Source: Karstenula rhodostoma CBS 690.94 (Eukaryota > Ascomycota > Dothideomycetes > Pleosporales > Didymosphaeriaceae). Taken from it: a stretch of DNA of 64,000 nt. Below the pieces are notes generated by a model. It saw nothing but the letters and a program-made list of their open reading frames with translations, did not search any database and was not told the origin of the DNA. Shown here one piece after another: positions 1 through 10,035 of the stretch. The position numbers and the translations under genes were made by a program. The stretch spans positions 1,383,470 through 1,447,469 of the forward strand of contig MU001495.1 of assembly GCA_010093485.1 (NCBI GenBank), in the 5' to 3' direction. Within the stretch, counting starts at the first letter, position 1; each line of letters opens with the position of its first letter.

Positions 1-3000
1 TATCGTTCACTATGATCGAGCAGAACCCAAAGATGAAAATAGTGACGGCAATTGTCAACGTGTTTCACCTGTTACCTCCGGCAGCCATCAGTTTCCTCAA
101 GCAGCTTATCGAGAAAGTCATTGAGCTCGAAACAGCCCTTCGTCGAACACACTACAGCCCCTTCCGAGAGCCGCTGATCAAGTACTTGTGTATGTATCCC
201 AAGGAAGCTTGGGAGCACTTTTCTCCGAACATGAAAGACGAAACGCAGGGAAGATTCTTTGCACAATTACTTGAGAATCCGGAGAGCGGCGCTTTGCGCG
301 AGGAGCTGATGAAGGATATCCCCAAGTTCATCGCTTCCTTCGAATTTGACGGGTCAGAGAAAGAGAAGTGCCAAGCTCAACTCAACGCTATCCACATTGC
401 TTATGCGATGAGCCAGTTCAAGGGAACTCGTGAATGGCTTGTGGGCAAGGAAGACCTGAGGACAGCTCTGTTTGAAGCTGCGCGCTCCTTGGAGAAAGCC
501 CTCCGACAGAACACCGTCGACCCTACGTTGAGACTCGCAACAGAACAGGCTGGCGAACAAATCATGACCGTGTTTACGACCTACTTGCGATATGATCGCG
601 ACAACATCGACTTCTTCTTTGAGCTCATCGACGCGGTAACCTCTGATGACTTCAAGGCACATCCAATACTATTCGACTTCATCTACGAACAGATGGTGTC
701 AAACGAGTCTGTGGATTACTGGAAATCATTGGTCCACAAGTGTATCGATCTCTATACTGGACGCACTTCATCGCAAAAGACCAAGACGTTCGTTTTCCGA
801 TATATTGTCAATCCCATCTTTGCGATGGATGCCAAGCGCAATTGGGACACATTGTTTGGCAGCGAAGCCAACAAGGGCACAAAGTTGGTGGACCGCAGCA
901 TGACTGATACAATACACAACCGGCTATGGAAACCACAAGCGTTAATTGACACATCGGAGGAGAGCGCTCAGCTTGGTGTCGACCACTCGCGCATGGAATT
1001 ACTCCAACTTACGACATTGCTCCTGAAGCATTATTCCAGCGTGATACAGGAAACCCGGAAAGACATCATCCGGTTTGCTTGGGCGTATATTCGACTGGAA
1101 GATGTCATTAACAAGTACGCCGCTTACGTGGTGATTGCGTTCTTCATTGCGGTGTACGACACACCCGTGAAGATTGCTAGCCAGGTCTACCAGACACTTC
1201 TCAAAGCCCATCAAAACGAGGGTAAGGCGCTTGTCATGCAATCGTTGGAGCTGATGGCACCGGTCCTGAAGAAACGCCTCGGTGGGGCAGACCAAAAGAT
1301 GGCGATCCCGAGGTGGGCACAGATTCCCCGGAAAATCCTGTCGGAGGAAAGCTCGAACCTGCAACAGTTGATGAGCATCTTCAATTTCATGGTCCGACAT
1401 CCTGACCTCTTCTATGAGGCTCGCGAGCCGCTTTCTGCAAGCATTATTGCAGCATTACCAAAGATCGCACAGCCGCCGAATCCTTCTACCGAGGCGAAGA
1501 AGCTCGCTTTGAATTTGATCAGCCTGATCAGAACGTGGGAAGAGCGAGCTGCGAGTGAAGCAGCTGGTGGCACGGATCGCTCCTCGCAATCACCACAAGC
1601 GTCCAAGAGGCGAGCAGACGGTTCCATTGTGCCCCCCACTCCTGCCAAGAGTTTCGTGGCTGCACTCGGCATTCGCATGTTGCTCGTCAAGTATCTCATC
1701 TCATTCATTGCCTATCTTCCAGAACGATACCCTGTGGCAACGCCCAAACTGAAGGATGCCACAGCCGTGCCTTCTACCAACCCACAAACCGCCGAAATCT
1801 GCCGGAAAGCTGTACAGCTTCTGCATGATCTTTTGTCTCCGCGCCTGTGGAATGACCTTGAACTGGACCTCGTTCTTAGTAAGAAACTTGAAGAGATATT
1901 GGTGTTGGAGATGAAACAGGATGACAAACAGGAGGCGTTCACCACTCGGATGATCAACTCCCTACAAATCGTCAAAGTCATTGTCAACGTAAAGTCTGAT
2001 GACTGGGTGCTTCAACGTGTGCCGCAGTTCCAACGGATGCTGGAGAAACCACTTCGGTCCGAGCACGCCGATGTGCAGGCCAGCCTACAAGCCGCAGATG
2101 AGGGCGAGGACGGCGCTTCGAAACTACAACCTACCTTAAAACGCATCCTGGACGTCATGCCAGAACCTATCAAGGACGAAGAAGGAAACACAGAAGAGAC
2201 ACGCTCGACTGAATTCGTGGGCTTGCTTGGCACGATTGCTACAGAGGCCCTTTCGAGCGGTTCAAACATCTGCGCTATCAACATCTTGTGGACGCTCTGC
2301 CAGAAGCAGCCGGAGGAGATCGATCAGCATATTCCACAACTCATGAAAGCTTTCCAAGGGAAGATGGCGAAGGATCATCTCACCGCCCATAGTGGTCAAT
2401 CTGGTCAGCCCGCCGTCCCGCCTGGTACCCGGCCTGATAGTGCTACTCCGCCACTAGATCCCCGCGAGGCAGAGATTCAGACCGACCTGGTGCTCAAAGT
2501 CGTGGATATCCTAGCCGCCCGGATGAACGAGCTCGGCGAGAATCGTAGGCCGTATCTTAGTGTGCTTGCGTCCTTGGTTGAACGATCTCAAAGCACTGCC
2601 GTGTGTACCAAAGTTCTCGACCTCGTAGAGGAATGGATATTCGTCTCTAATGAGCCTGTTCCGACACTTAAGGAGAAGACGGCGGTGCTCAGCAAGATGC
2701 TTCTCTTCGAACACCGTCCGGATACGGCGCTCCTCAACCGCTTCCTTGATCTCGTCATTCGCATCTACGAGGATCCGAAGATAACGCGCTCAGAATTGAC
2801 AGTCCGAATGGAGCATGCCTTCCTCATCGGCACCAGAGCCCAAGATGTCGAAATGCGCAACCGTTATATGACCATCTTCGACAAGAGCTTGAGCCGTACC
2901 GCAGCAAGCAGACTCAGCTACGTTCTTGCCTCACAGAACTGGGATACCCTCGCTGATAGCTACTGGCTAAGCCAAGTCATTCACCTGATGTTTGGCTCAG

Positions 3001-6000
3001 TCGAAATGAACGCCTCAGCACAGCTTCACCCTGAGGACTTCCGACTACCGCAGAATTCTTTAGTCTTTGGCACCTACAGTAGAGACTCTCGCATATCCGA
3101 CGTTATGGTTGACGATGAGCTTGAGAATCTTGTCAACGGTCACCGTCGCTTCTGTAACCAGCTCGGTGATGTCAAGATCAAGGACCTCTTCGAGCCTCTA
3201 GGGCACCTGCAACACACCGATAGTAACCTTGCACACGAGATATGGGTTGCGTTCTTCCCGCTTGCTTGGACTGCTCTCACAAAAGACGATCAGAGCGACC
3301 TTGAGAAGGGCATCGCTGCACTGCTAACTAAGGACTATCATTCTCGCCAGCTCGACAAGCGCCCGAATTGCGTCGCAAGTATGTTGGATGCCATCGTGCA
3401 CGCAAGGCCACGAGTCAAGTTTCCACCTCACATCATGAAGTACCTTGCTCGTTCGTACAACGCTTGGTACACCGGCGCTGTGTATATGGAAGAGTCGGCA
3501 GTGAATCCCATCGTCGATACCGAGAAGCTCAGGGAGAGCAATCTGGATGCGTTGCTCGAGATCTATACCGGCATGCAAGAAGACGACTTATTTTACGGTA
3601 CATGGCGCAGGAGATGCCAGTTCATCGAGACCAACGCCGCGTTATCGTACGAGCAAATTGGAATCTGGGACAAGGCTCAGCAGATGTACGAAGCTGCTCA
3701 GATCAAGGCTCGAACCAGTGTTCTGCCGTTTTCCACGGGCGAATACATGCTTTGGGAGGATCATTGGGTTCTCTGCGCCCAGAAATTGCAGCAATGGGAG
3801 GTTTTGAGCGATTTTGCTAAACATGAGAACTTCAACGACCTGTACCTGGAAGCGACCTGGAGGCACTTTGAAGCCTGGCAAAACTCTGAACAACGAGAAC
3901 AGCTCGATGCGACCATCAAAGCTGTCAGCGACGCACCAACGCCGCGACGAGTATTCTTCCAGACATTCATATCCCTGCTCAAGCTGCATTCAAAGCAAGA
4001 AACCCAGCCGGAGTTCCACAGGCTATGCGACGAGTCAATTCAGCTATCTATAAGAAAGTGGCATCAGTTGCCTCGTCGCATCACTCAAGCGCACATTCCC
4101 CTCTTACAGCATTTCCAGCAATTGGTCGAACTTCACGATGCGAGTGTAATCTGCCAGAGCCTCGCGCAGACAACTCAGGCCAACCTTGACCACAAGTCGC
4201 AAGAGCTCAAATTGTTGCTGTCCACTTGGCGCGACCGTTTACCAAACTTCTGGGACGACATCAACGCATGGCAGGATCTGGTCACGTGGCGTCAACACAT
4301 CTTCCATCTCATTAACGGGGTCTACTTACAGCTGCTCCCCCCCAATCCTAGCAATCCCAGCGGTAACTCGTTCGCATATCGTGGGTACCACGAGACTGCC
4401 TGGATCATCAACCGCTTTGCCCACGTCGCTCGGAAGCACAACCTTCCAGACGTCTGTATCCAGCAGCTCAGCCGCATATACACTCTCCCAAACATAGAGA
4501 TTCAAGAAGCGTTTCTGAAATTGCGCGAACAAGCGAAGTGTCATTACCAGAATAAGTCAGAGTTGAATAATGGTCTGGATGTTATTAACAACACCAATCT
4601 CAACTACTTTGGTAACCAGCAAAAGGCCGAGTTTTATACTCTTAAGGGGATGTTCCTCGCGAAGCTGGGTCAGAGCAATGACTCCAATGATGCGTTCGGT
4701 ACAGCCATGATCTTTGATCTCAAGTTGCCAAAGGCATGGGCTGAATGGGGTCGCTACAACGACATGCTCTTCAAGGAAGATCCTTCGACCCTCGACAAGG
4801 CTGAGGCTGCTTTGAGCTGCTACCTGGAAGCCGCCAGTCTGTACAAGAACGCAAAGTCTAGGAAACTCTTAGGTCGTGTGCTTTGGCTGCTCAGCCTGGA
4901 CAACCCTGAGCGGCGTCTCGCTGAGAAGTTCGAAGCGTTTCAGGGTGATACGCCGGCATGGTACTGGATCACGTTTATTCCGCAACTACTCAATAGTTTG
5001 TCAAGGCCCGAAGCTCCTATCGCTCGTTCCATCCTTGGAAAACTGGCCAAGACATATCCTCAGGCGCTCTACTGTCATCTTAGGACGACTAGGGAAGACA
5101 TGGTCACCTTGAAGAAGACTCACGAGCAAAAGGAGAAGACAGCCAAGCAGAAGCAACAACAGTCTCAAGGAACACAAGGTGCCCAAGGATCACCAGCTCA
5201 CAAGCAAAGCTCCCCCGACAATCGACCTGGATCAAGTGCAAGTGGGAACCGACCTGCTTCCGCGAACGGCGAAGCCAAACCTGTCACCAATGGCACCCCC
5301 AATGGAACGGTCAAGGCCGAAGGGACTGCGCAAGACGCATCGAATGGAACGACTGCCGAAGAGACCAAACCCCCAGCCCCCAAACGACCCTGGGACCACG
5401 TAGAGGAAATTTCGGCAATTCTCAAGACGGCCTTCCCGCTATTGGCGCTTTCAATGGAGACGATGCTCGATCAGATCCAAAAGAACTTCAAGTGTCCCCC
5501 GGACGAGGATGCTTATCGATTGATCGTCGCTCTGTTGAACGATGGTCTAGCGTATGTTGGTCGTTCGCCTGGCCTCTACGGGCAAGAGGTCAGACTTCCC
5601 TCGTCGACTGAGGCTAACATAACACGTTTTGCCGAGTCCGTACTACCACCACACATACGCAAAGCTTTCGAGCTTGACTTCGTCACCAACAAGCCCACTA
5701 TGTATGAATACATCCAGAAACTCCGCATGTGGAGGAACCGGTTTGAAGAGCGCCTCGATCGTAGGAGGCTCGTTGTCCCTCTCGAATCTTACACCCAGCA
5801 GCTCAGCGAATTCCGCTTTCTCAAGTTCGACGATGTGGAAGTTCCAGGCCAATACTTGCAGCATCGGGACAAGAACTCCGATTTCGTTCGAATCGAACGT
5901 TTCTTGCCAGATGTCGACGTGGTGCGTGGCATCGGTATCTGCCACCGTCGACTCAAGATACGCGGTCATGATGGAAGCATTCATCCGTTCGCCATCCAGT

Positions 6001-7013
6001 TCCCTGCACAGAGAAGTTCTAGGAGAGAAGAACGTATCCTGCAACTTTTCAGAATCTTCAATGGTATCCTTTCGAAACGCAAAGAGAGCCGAAGGCGGAA
6101 CTTGCAATTCCATCTTCCTCTCATGGTGCCTATTACACCTGTTGTGCGCATGGTACAGGACGATGCTTCCTATATCAGCATGCAGGGAATTTTCGAAGAC
6201 TACTGCCGGCGAAACAGCCTTAATAAGGACGAACCTGTTTTGTTTAGCATGGAGAAGCTTAAGGCTCTCAACCCTGTAAGACCCCCGAACCCCCGCCTGC
6301 ACAGAGAGCGAGCTGACGTGAACATGCAGAAAAACATCGAACATGCCAACAACATTCGCTTCGAAACCTTTGCCGCTGTGCAAGAGAAATATGTGCCGCA
6401 GACCCTCCTCCTCGACTACTTCCGCAGCACATACCCAATTTTTGAGGACTTCTGGCTGTTCCGCCGTACCTTTAGTTACCAGCTTGCTGCGCTGACATTC
6501 ATGACGTACGTCATGCACATGAACTCGCGCTTCCCTCACAAGATCAGCATTTCGCGCGGCAGCGGGCGCGTCTGGGGCTCCGAGCTCATCCCATCCATGG
6601 CAATTGGAAAGCCGATCTTGCATAACAGCGAGCCGGTGCCTTTTCGCCTCACGCCGAACATGCAGACCCTGATGGGCCCCCTTGCGCTCGAAGGAATCTT
6701 CGCACCTTCTGTCATGAGCATTGCGCGGTGCCTCATCGAACCCGAGGGCGAACTGGAGATGCAACTCGCCATCTTCATGCGCGACGAAATGAATCACTGG
6801 TTCACAAGCCAGCACAAGGGGTTGACGGCCGAAAATCTGCGGGAGACGGTGCAGACGAATAGCGACTTAGTTGTCAAGCGGGCCACGAGCATGGGCAGTC
6901 TGCCGCAAACGAGCAACTTGCCGGCAAACCAGACGATGGTGGATTTGGTTAGTACTGCGGTCAATCCGCTGAAGCTGAGCCAGACAGATGCGCTGTGGAT
7001 GGCGTATCTGTAA
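1..7013 (+). CDS. TRA1: Tra1/TRRAP-type SAGA and NuA4 scaffold (5' truncated by window edge)
   Basis: One uninterrupted frame is open from base 3 to the stop at 7013, giving about 2336 residues; the first Met at base 12 is internal, because Tra1 proteins are about 3700-3900 residues and the N-terminal HEAT repeats are off the window. Seen: helical repeat/FAT-like region, a low-complexity Gln/Ser/Pro/Asn linker at about residues 1700-1797, a PI3K-like domain from about residue 1935, and a FATC-like end finishing in ALWMAYL. The kinase core reads MHMNSRFPHKIS where active kinases have the Asp-containing catalytic loop, and ISRGSGR where the DFG motif is expected, so it is a pseudokinase, as known for Tra1. 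Known role: binds transcription activators and recruits the SAGA and NuA4 histone acetyltransferase complexes in the nucleus. Very sure of the family. Confidence 0.96.
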   Translation, partial: SFTMIEQNPKMKIVTAIVNVFHLLPPAAISFLKQLIEKVIELETALRRTHYSPFREPLIKYLCMYPKEAWEHFSPNMKDETQGRFFAQLLENPESGALREELMKDIPKFIASFEFDGSEKEKCQAQLNAIHIAYAMSQFKGTREWLVGKEDLRTALFEAARSLEKALRQNTVDPTLRLATEQAGEQIMTVFTTYLRYDRDNIDFFFELIDAVTSDDFKAHPILFDFIYEQMVSNESVDYWKSLVHKCIDLYTGRTSSQKTKTFVFRYIVNPIFAMDAKRNWDTLFGSEANKGTKLVDRSMTDTIHNRLWKPQALIDTSEESAQLGVDHSRMELLQLTTLLLKHYSSVIQETRKDIIRFAWAYIRLEDVINKYAAYVVIAFFIAVYDTPVKIASQVYQTLLKAHQNEGKALVMQSLELMAPVLKKRLGGADQKMAIPRWAQIPRKILSEESSNLQQLMSIFNFMVRHPDLFYEAREPLSASIIAALPKIAQPPNPSTEAKKLALNLISLIRTWEERAASEAAGGTDRSSQSPQASKRRADGSIVPPTPAKSFVAALGIRMLLVKYLISFIAYLPERYPVATPKLKDATAVPSTNPQTAEICRKAVQLLHDLLSPRLWNDLELDLVLSKKLEEILVLEMKQDDKQEAFTTRMINSLQIVKVIVNVKSDDWVLQRVPQFQRMLEKPLRSEHADVQASLQAADEGEDGASKLQPTLKRILDVMPEPIKDEEGNTEETRSTEFVGLLGTIATEALSSGSNICAINILWTLCQKQPEEIDQHIPQLMKAFQGKMAKDHLTAHSGQSGQPAVPPGTRPDSATPPLDPREAEIQTDLVLKVVDILAARMNELGENRRPYLSVLASLVERSQSTAVCTKVLDLVEEWIFVSNEPVPTLKEKTAVLSKMLLFEHRPDTALLNRFLDLVIRIYEDPKITRSELTVRMEHAFLIGTRAQDVEMRNRYMTIFDKSLSRTAASRLSYVLASQNWDTLADSYWLSQVIHLMFGSVEMNASAQLHPEDFRLPQNSLVFGTYSRDSRISDVMVDDELENLVNGHRRFCNQLGDVKIKDLFEPLGHLQHTDSNLAHEIWVAFFPLAWTALTKDDQSDLEKGIAALLTKDYHSRQLDKRPNCVASMLDAIVHARPRVKFPPHIMKYLARSYNAWYTGAVYMEESAVNPIVDTEKLRESNLDALLEIYTGMQEDDLFYGTWRRRCQFIETNAALSYEQIGIWDKAQQMYEAAQIKARTSVLPFSTGEYMLWEDHWVLCAQKLQQWEVLSDFAKHENFNDLYLEATWRHFEAWQNSEQREQLDATIKAVSDAPTPRRVFFQTFISLLKLHSKQETQPEFHRLCDESIQLSIRKWHQLPRRITQAHIPLLQHFQQLVELHDASVICQSLAQTTQANLDHKSQELKLLLSTWRDRLPNFWDDINAWQDLVTWRQHIFHLINGVYLQLLPPNPSNPSGNSFAYRGYHETAWIINRFAHVARKHNLPDVCIQQLSRIYTLPNIEIQEAFLKLREQAKCHYQNKSELNNGLDVINNTNLNYFGNQQKAEFYTLKGMFLAKLGQSNDSNDAFGTAMIFDLKLPKAWAEWGRYNDMLFKEDPSTLDKAEAALSCYLEAASLYKNAKSRKLLGRVLWLLSLDNPERRLAEKFEAFQGDTPAWYWITFIPQLLNSLSRPEAPIARSILGKLAKTYPQALYCHLRTTREDMVTLKKTHEQKEKTAKQKQQQSQGTQGAQGSPAHKQSSPDNRPGSSASGNRPASANGEAKPVTNGTPNGTVKAEGTAQDASNGTTAEETKPPAPKRPWDHVEEISAILKTAFPLLALSMETMLDQIQKNFKCPPDEDAYRLIVALLNDGLAYVGRSPGLYGQEVRLPSSTEANITRFAESVLPPHIRKAFELDFVTNKPTMYEYIQKLRMWRNRFEERLDRRRLVVPLESYTQQLSEFRFLKFDDVEVPGQYLQHRDKNSDFVRIERFLPDVDVVRGIGICHRRLKIRGHDGSIHPFAIQFPAQRSSRREERILQLFRIFNGILSKRKESRRRNLQFHLPLMVPITPVVRMVQDDASYISMQGIFEDYCRRNSLNKDEPVLFSMEKLKALNPVRPPNPRLHRERADVNMQKNIEHANNIRFETFAAVQEKYVPQTLLLDYFRSTYPIFEDFWLFRRTFSYQLAALTFMTYVMHMNSRFPHKISISRGSGRVWGSELIPSMAIGKPILHNSEPVPFRLTPNMQTLMGPLALEGIFAPSVMSIARCLIEPEGELEMQLAIFMRDEMNHWFTSQHKGLTAENLRETVQTNSDLVVKRATSMGSLPQTSNLPANQTMVDLVSTAVNPLKLSQTDALWMAYL

Positions 7014-8105
7014 GGATGGGGCAGGTGAATTTTGTGCTATCTGTCATGTGGATTATGTCGGAGTTTTGGCGTTGAGAGTGGTGGTGAGCGTGCCCTATGT
7101 GAGGCATTCATGGATCTTGGCATTTCTATCATGGCGCTCAGGCGATGCAATAGGCCTCTTGGAGAGGACTGATTTGGGTTGATGTTTTGTTAAAGATGTC
7201 CGTACTTTACTCTGTAGTAGATAGTAGATGAAATGAACAAGAACTGACAAGCAAATGAATGCAGCCGAAGCCTGTGTTTCAGATCCCATGCGATCAAATC
7301 CGACCTTATTCCCGATAGCACAAGCTAGACTTCTAGCCAAGTCTGCGACGGCCCACAGGGGCGGGTGGGCCAGAGAGCGATATCGCACATCTCACCTCTT
7401 TCTCGCTTCCAAATCCCCACAGGATACGTGTAAGGCGGCACCCGCCTGCGTGCGTTTTTCTCCCAGTCTCAACGAGAACTGTCCTTTCGACGCCTCGTCA
7501 ACTCTCCATAGTCAAATTTCTTGTATATCAGCGGGCACGCGCTAAGTCTGTTTCAGCTAGCTTAGCGCTACGCCCTTTTTGGTTAGCCTGTGTACAGATG
7601 CTCGGCACGCCTTAGCTATTTTTTTAGTCCCTTTGTGCATTGGTAAAGCACGACGCCTTATATTATCTACCCCTTTATTGATTTACCCGCCCTTATAGTG
7701 ATCGTATACAATATATACGTGCAAAGAGCGATCGCAAACGTCGCAAAGAACAAGCTACGTCACGGATAAAATCGCCCGAGGTTTAGTGCGATGCTTACGA
7801 GATCCCGAGCGAGCCAGCAAGAGCAAGGAAATCGTGCTTGGTGAGTATTCAATATCACTGCGCATCGTGAGACATGGGTGAAGAATAAATTTTGTGCTTG
7901 ATGAGATGTGGACTTGGAGCTAATGGTCCATCGAAGCAGATAGAGCCTCCTCGAACTACCAACACCGTCAGAAATCAGTAGTCCCAGCCTTTGTGCCAGG
8001 CAGTCAAGATCCCAACCTCCAAAATCGTCAAAATTCAAAACACCAGGGGTCTCACAAAGCCAGTCTTTTGCAAACAAAAAAAAGGAAAGGAGAGAGGAGA
8101 CAAAG
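7014..8105. other. Intergenic, no gene recognised
   Basis: TRA1 3' flank followed by about 1 kb without a convincing coding frame. A short inverted repeat (GCGCTAAG at 7539-7546 against CTTAGCGC at 7561-7568) and an A+T-richer stretch at about 7590-7740 are visible. The second half is probably the upstream region of the small ORF at 8106. Confidence 0.5.
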
Positions 8106-8282
8106 ATGCGGCATCCCGCTGCTCCGACCGTCATCGCTTTTCTGTTGGGGTTGCTGGCGTTCTTTCTTTTGTGGGGAAAGCTCAGTGGTGATGGACACCA
8201 TGAGGGAAATCCACATCCGGATGATGTCCCGCCGAACGTGAGGGAAAAAGTTGTTGATGAGGAGGAAGCTAGCGAAGAGTAG
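8106..8282 (+). CDS. Small single-pass membrane protein (58 aa), hypothetical
   Basis: A short complete frame that starts in a purine-rich context (ACAAAG before the ATG) and encodes 58 residues. Residues 8-26 (TVIAFLLGLLAFFLLWGKL) form one clear hydrophobic helix; the rest is a soluble acidic tail ending DEEEASEE. The organisation (short N terminus, one helix, charged tail) is that of small organelle or ER membrane proteins. I do not recognise a named family. It lies between TRA1 and the convergent AT-hook gene and has no intron. The alternative is a chance ORF; the helix plus acidic tail makes a real gene moderately likely. Confidence 0.45.
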   Translation: MRHPAAPTVIAFLLGLLAFFLLWGKLSGDGHHEGNPHPDDVPPNVREKVVDEEEASEE

Positions 8283-8432
8283 ATGGTCAAGAGTACTAAG
8301 CCGGGCCGTAGTTAGATCGTTTAGGAAAAGACGTAAAGAGCTAGGGATCGAAACCGAAAACTTAGGAAAGTAGCAGTATCGCATTGCCTCTGGATACAAC
8401 CTCCAACCTGCAAACCGGCGCTCGAGCGAGCA

Positions 8433-9059
8433 TTATTCCTTCAAGCCGGCTTGCTCTCGGAGCTGTTGCTGACGAGCATCCCCTCTGGGAAGAAGGGAAA
8501 GCTCCTCGAGAGCCTGTTTCTGATGCTTGCTAGGGCGCCCAGGTCTCGCCCAGATGGCCTTCTTTGCGAGGCCTTCCCCCTTGCGGTTGCGCGGCACTTT
8601 GTCCCTGGAGTTTTTTGGGCGCCCCCTCTTCTTCTCTGGCTTTCTGGGTTCTTCGGGCAACTGCTGTGGAGCAGCATGAGGCTGCTGAGGAATAGCGGCA
8701 TGCTGTATATATGGCTGTTGAGGATGCGGCGCGGCGTCCATAGGGGCCTGAAAGCCCTCAAACGGAGGGCCGGAGTTCGGCCAATCCGGGAGCGCCACAG
8801 AGAAGTGGAAGCGCTGGCCCGTCGCAGGCACCCCCTGTGGGGGGGTCGGAAACCCGAAGTCGTTGTTTACTGGGGCCTGTGACACCGTCCCAGCGGGGGC
8901 ATTCTCTGGTTGGCCGGCAGCTAGGTTGAAGTAAACTGCGCCACCCATCTCCATCTGAAGTGCCGTTGGGATTTCGCATCTGCATAAGTCCACGGCGAGG
9001 CACTGAAGGCAGACGTTGAGTTGCTCGACCGGGAACCCATTCCCCGACTTGAAAGCCAT
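8433..9059 (-). CDS. AT-hook DNA-binding-like protein (208 aa)
   Basis: Single-exon frame of 208 residues. The N terminus has a Cys cluster (C17, C20, C26, C28; CxxC then CxC) that could bind zinc. The middle is Pro/Gln/Ala-rich and low complexity. Residues 143-150 read KKRGRPKN, a classic AT-hook (Gly-Arg-Pro core in basic residues), and about 171-178 give a second GRP core (RPGRPSK). AT-hooks bind the minor groove of AT-rich DNA, so a nuclear chromatin or transcription role is inferred. The Met was chosen as the first in frame, and no upstream exon is obvious. I do not know a named orthologue. Confidence 0.65.
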   Translation of the reverse strand: MAFKSGNGFPVEQLNVCLQCLAVDLCRCEIPTALQMEMGGAVYFNLAAGQPENAPAGTVSQAPVNNDFGFPTPPQGVPATGQRFHFSVALPDWPNSGPPFEGFQAPMDAAPHPQQPYIQHAAIPQQPHAAPQQLPEEPRKPEKKRGRPKNSRDKVPRNRKGEGLAKKAIWARPGRPSKHQKQALEELSLLPRGDARQQQLREQAGLKE

Positions 9060-9705
9060 TTTGCCTGTAACTGTTAAACCCCTGATACAGGAGGGAATAG
9101 CACCTACCTTTTAAGAGCGGGCTAAGAGTGTTTATAGAGAGGGGTCTGGTGTTTATATTTTATTTGTGGGAGGTATGTGGTGGTGCTGAAATATGTTGGA
9201 AGGCCGAGAGTGTTAGAGTCTTGATAAAGAGTAAAGGATATGGGATCATAAAAGGTTTATATGCAAACGGAGGAAGAATGTTGAGACTCAACCAGGCAAA
9301 GCAATAGGGCCTTTCCATTCAATTCAACGGCTATCGTGCGCGCTCGGGATGGTTCCGACGGTTTTGGTGGAGTCCCTTCGTGGAGACGAGGATGTACCAT
9401 GGGAAAATGTACGCTACACGTTGCTATATGGTTTTCGCTTACCGCGCTTCGCATGCAGCACTTGGCCTTGCTCAAAGGACTTGCGAGAAGATCGGTATGC
9501 CTACATCACAAGAACAGGCGCGAGGACGCATCGTACATGGAGTTGCGTCCGTATGCAACACAATTACGCCAAAACGTTCAAGGGCCACCATCTCGCAATC
9601 TTAGCACGATGCTCATCTCAATTGGCCACAAGAGAACCTTTTGGGCCACATGAAATGTTTGGTAGACAGAATCCGGATGATATCCGTTGGTGGCATGGAA
9701 ATTTC

Positions 9706-10035
9706 GCTCCCAACGGCTATCGTCAACGGTTCTGGTGGTTTCAAGAGTCACAAGCGCACACCAACACTGGATCGTACGAGAGCTTTGCTCTCAACAGCTA
9801 TTGTCAAAGGTTCTGCTACCTTCGGGGCACCGGATTTTTTTTTCATCACGTGTTGCCAAAACCTCTAGTAAGCCAATAAGAGAGCTTATTATGGCTCATA
9901 TAACCGTAATTGGCCCAGCTATCACGTGAGGGGGGAAAAGCCGGTGCCCCGAAGGTAGTTTCAAGAGCCATGGGCGCACACCAACACTTGATCGCAGGAG
10001 GGCTTTACTCTCAATGACTATCATCAACGATCTCC
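9706..10035. repeat. Degenerate 81-bp tandem repeat (three units)
   Basis: Units begin at CAACGGCTAT (9711), CAACAGCTAT (9792) and CAATGACTAT (10012). The first two are 81 bp apart. The second and third are 220 bp apart, which becomes exactly 81 bp once the 137-bp inserted element and its 2-bp target duplication are removed. Shared blocks include TTTCAAGAG, GCGCACACCAACACT and GGATCG/TGATCG. The third unit is incomplete. Confidence 0.8.
9817..9957. mobile_element. Mariner-like MITE (137 bp foldback) with TA target duplication
   Basis: Perfect 15-bp terminal inverted repeats, CCTTCGGGGCACCGG at 9819-9833 and its complement at 9941-9955, are followed inward by T-rich/A-rich tracts and a CACGTG on each side. 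The centre is also self-complementary (AGCCAATAAG against CTTATTATGGCT), so the whole element folds back on itself. It is flanked by TA at 9817-9818 and 9956-9957, the target duplication of Tc1/mariner elements. It has no coding capacity. The empty site is represented by the neighbouring repeat unit, which supports a true insertion. Confidence 0.88.

Noticed and set aside
5643..6815. 390-residue minus-strand frame inside TRA1
   Set aside because: Antisense shadow of the conserved Tra1 kinase-like domain; composition rich in His/Val/Arg with no motif.
7539..7568. Hairpin GCGCTAAG...CTTAGCGC after TRA1
   Set aside because: Only 8 bp of stem with a 14-base loop; expected by chance in a window of this size.
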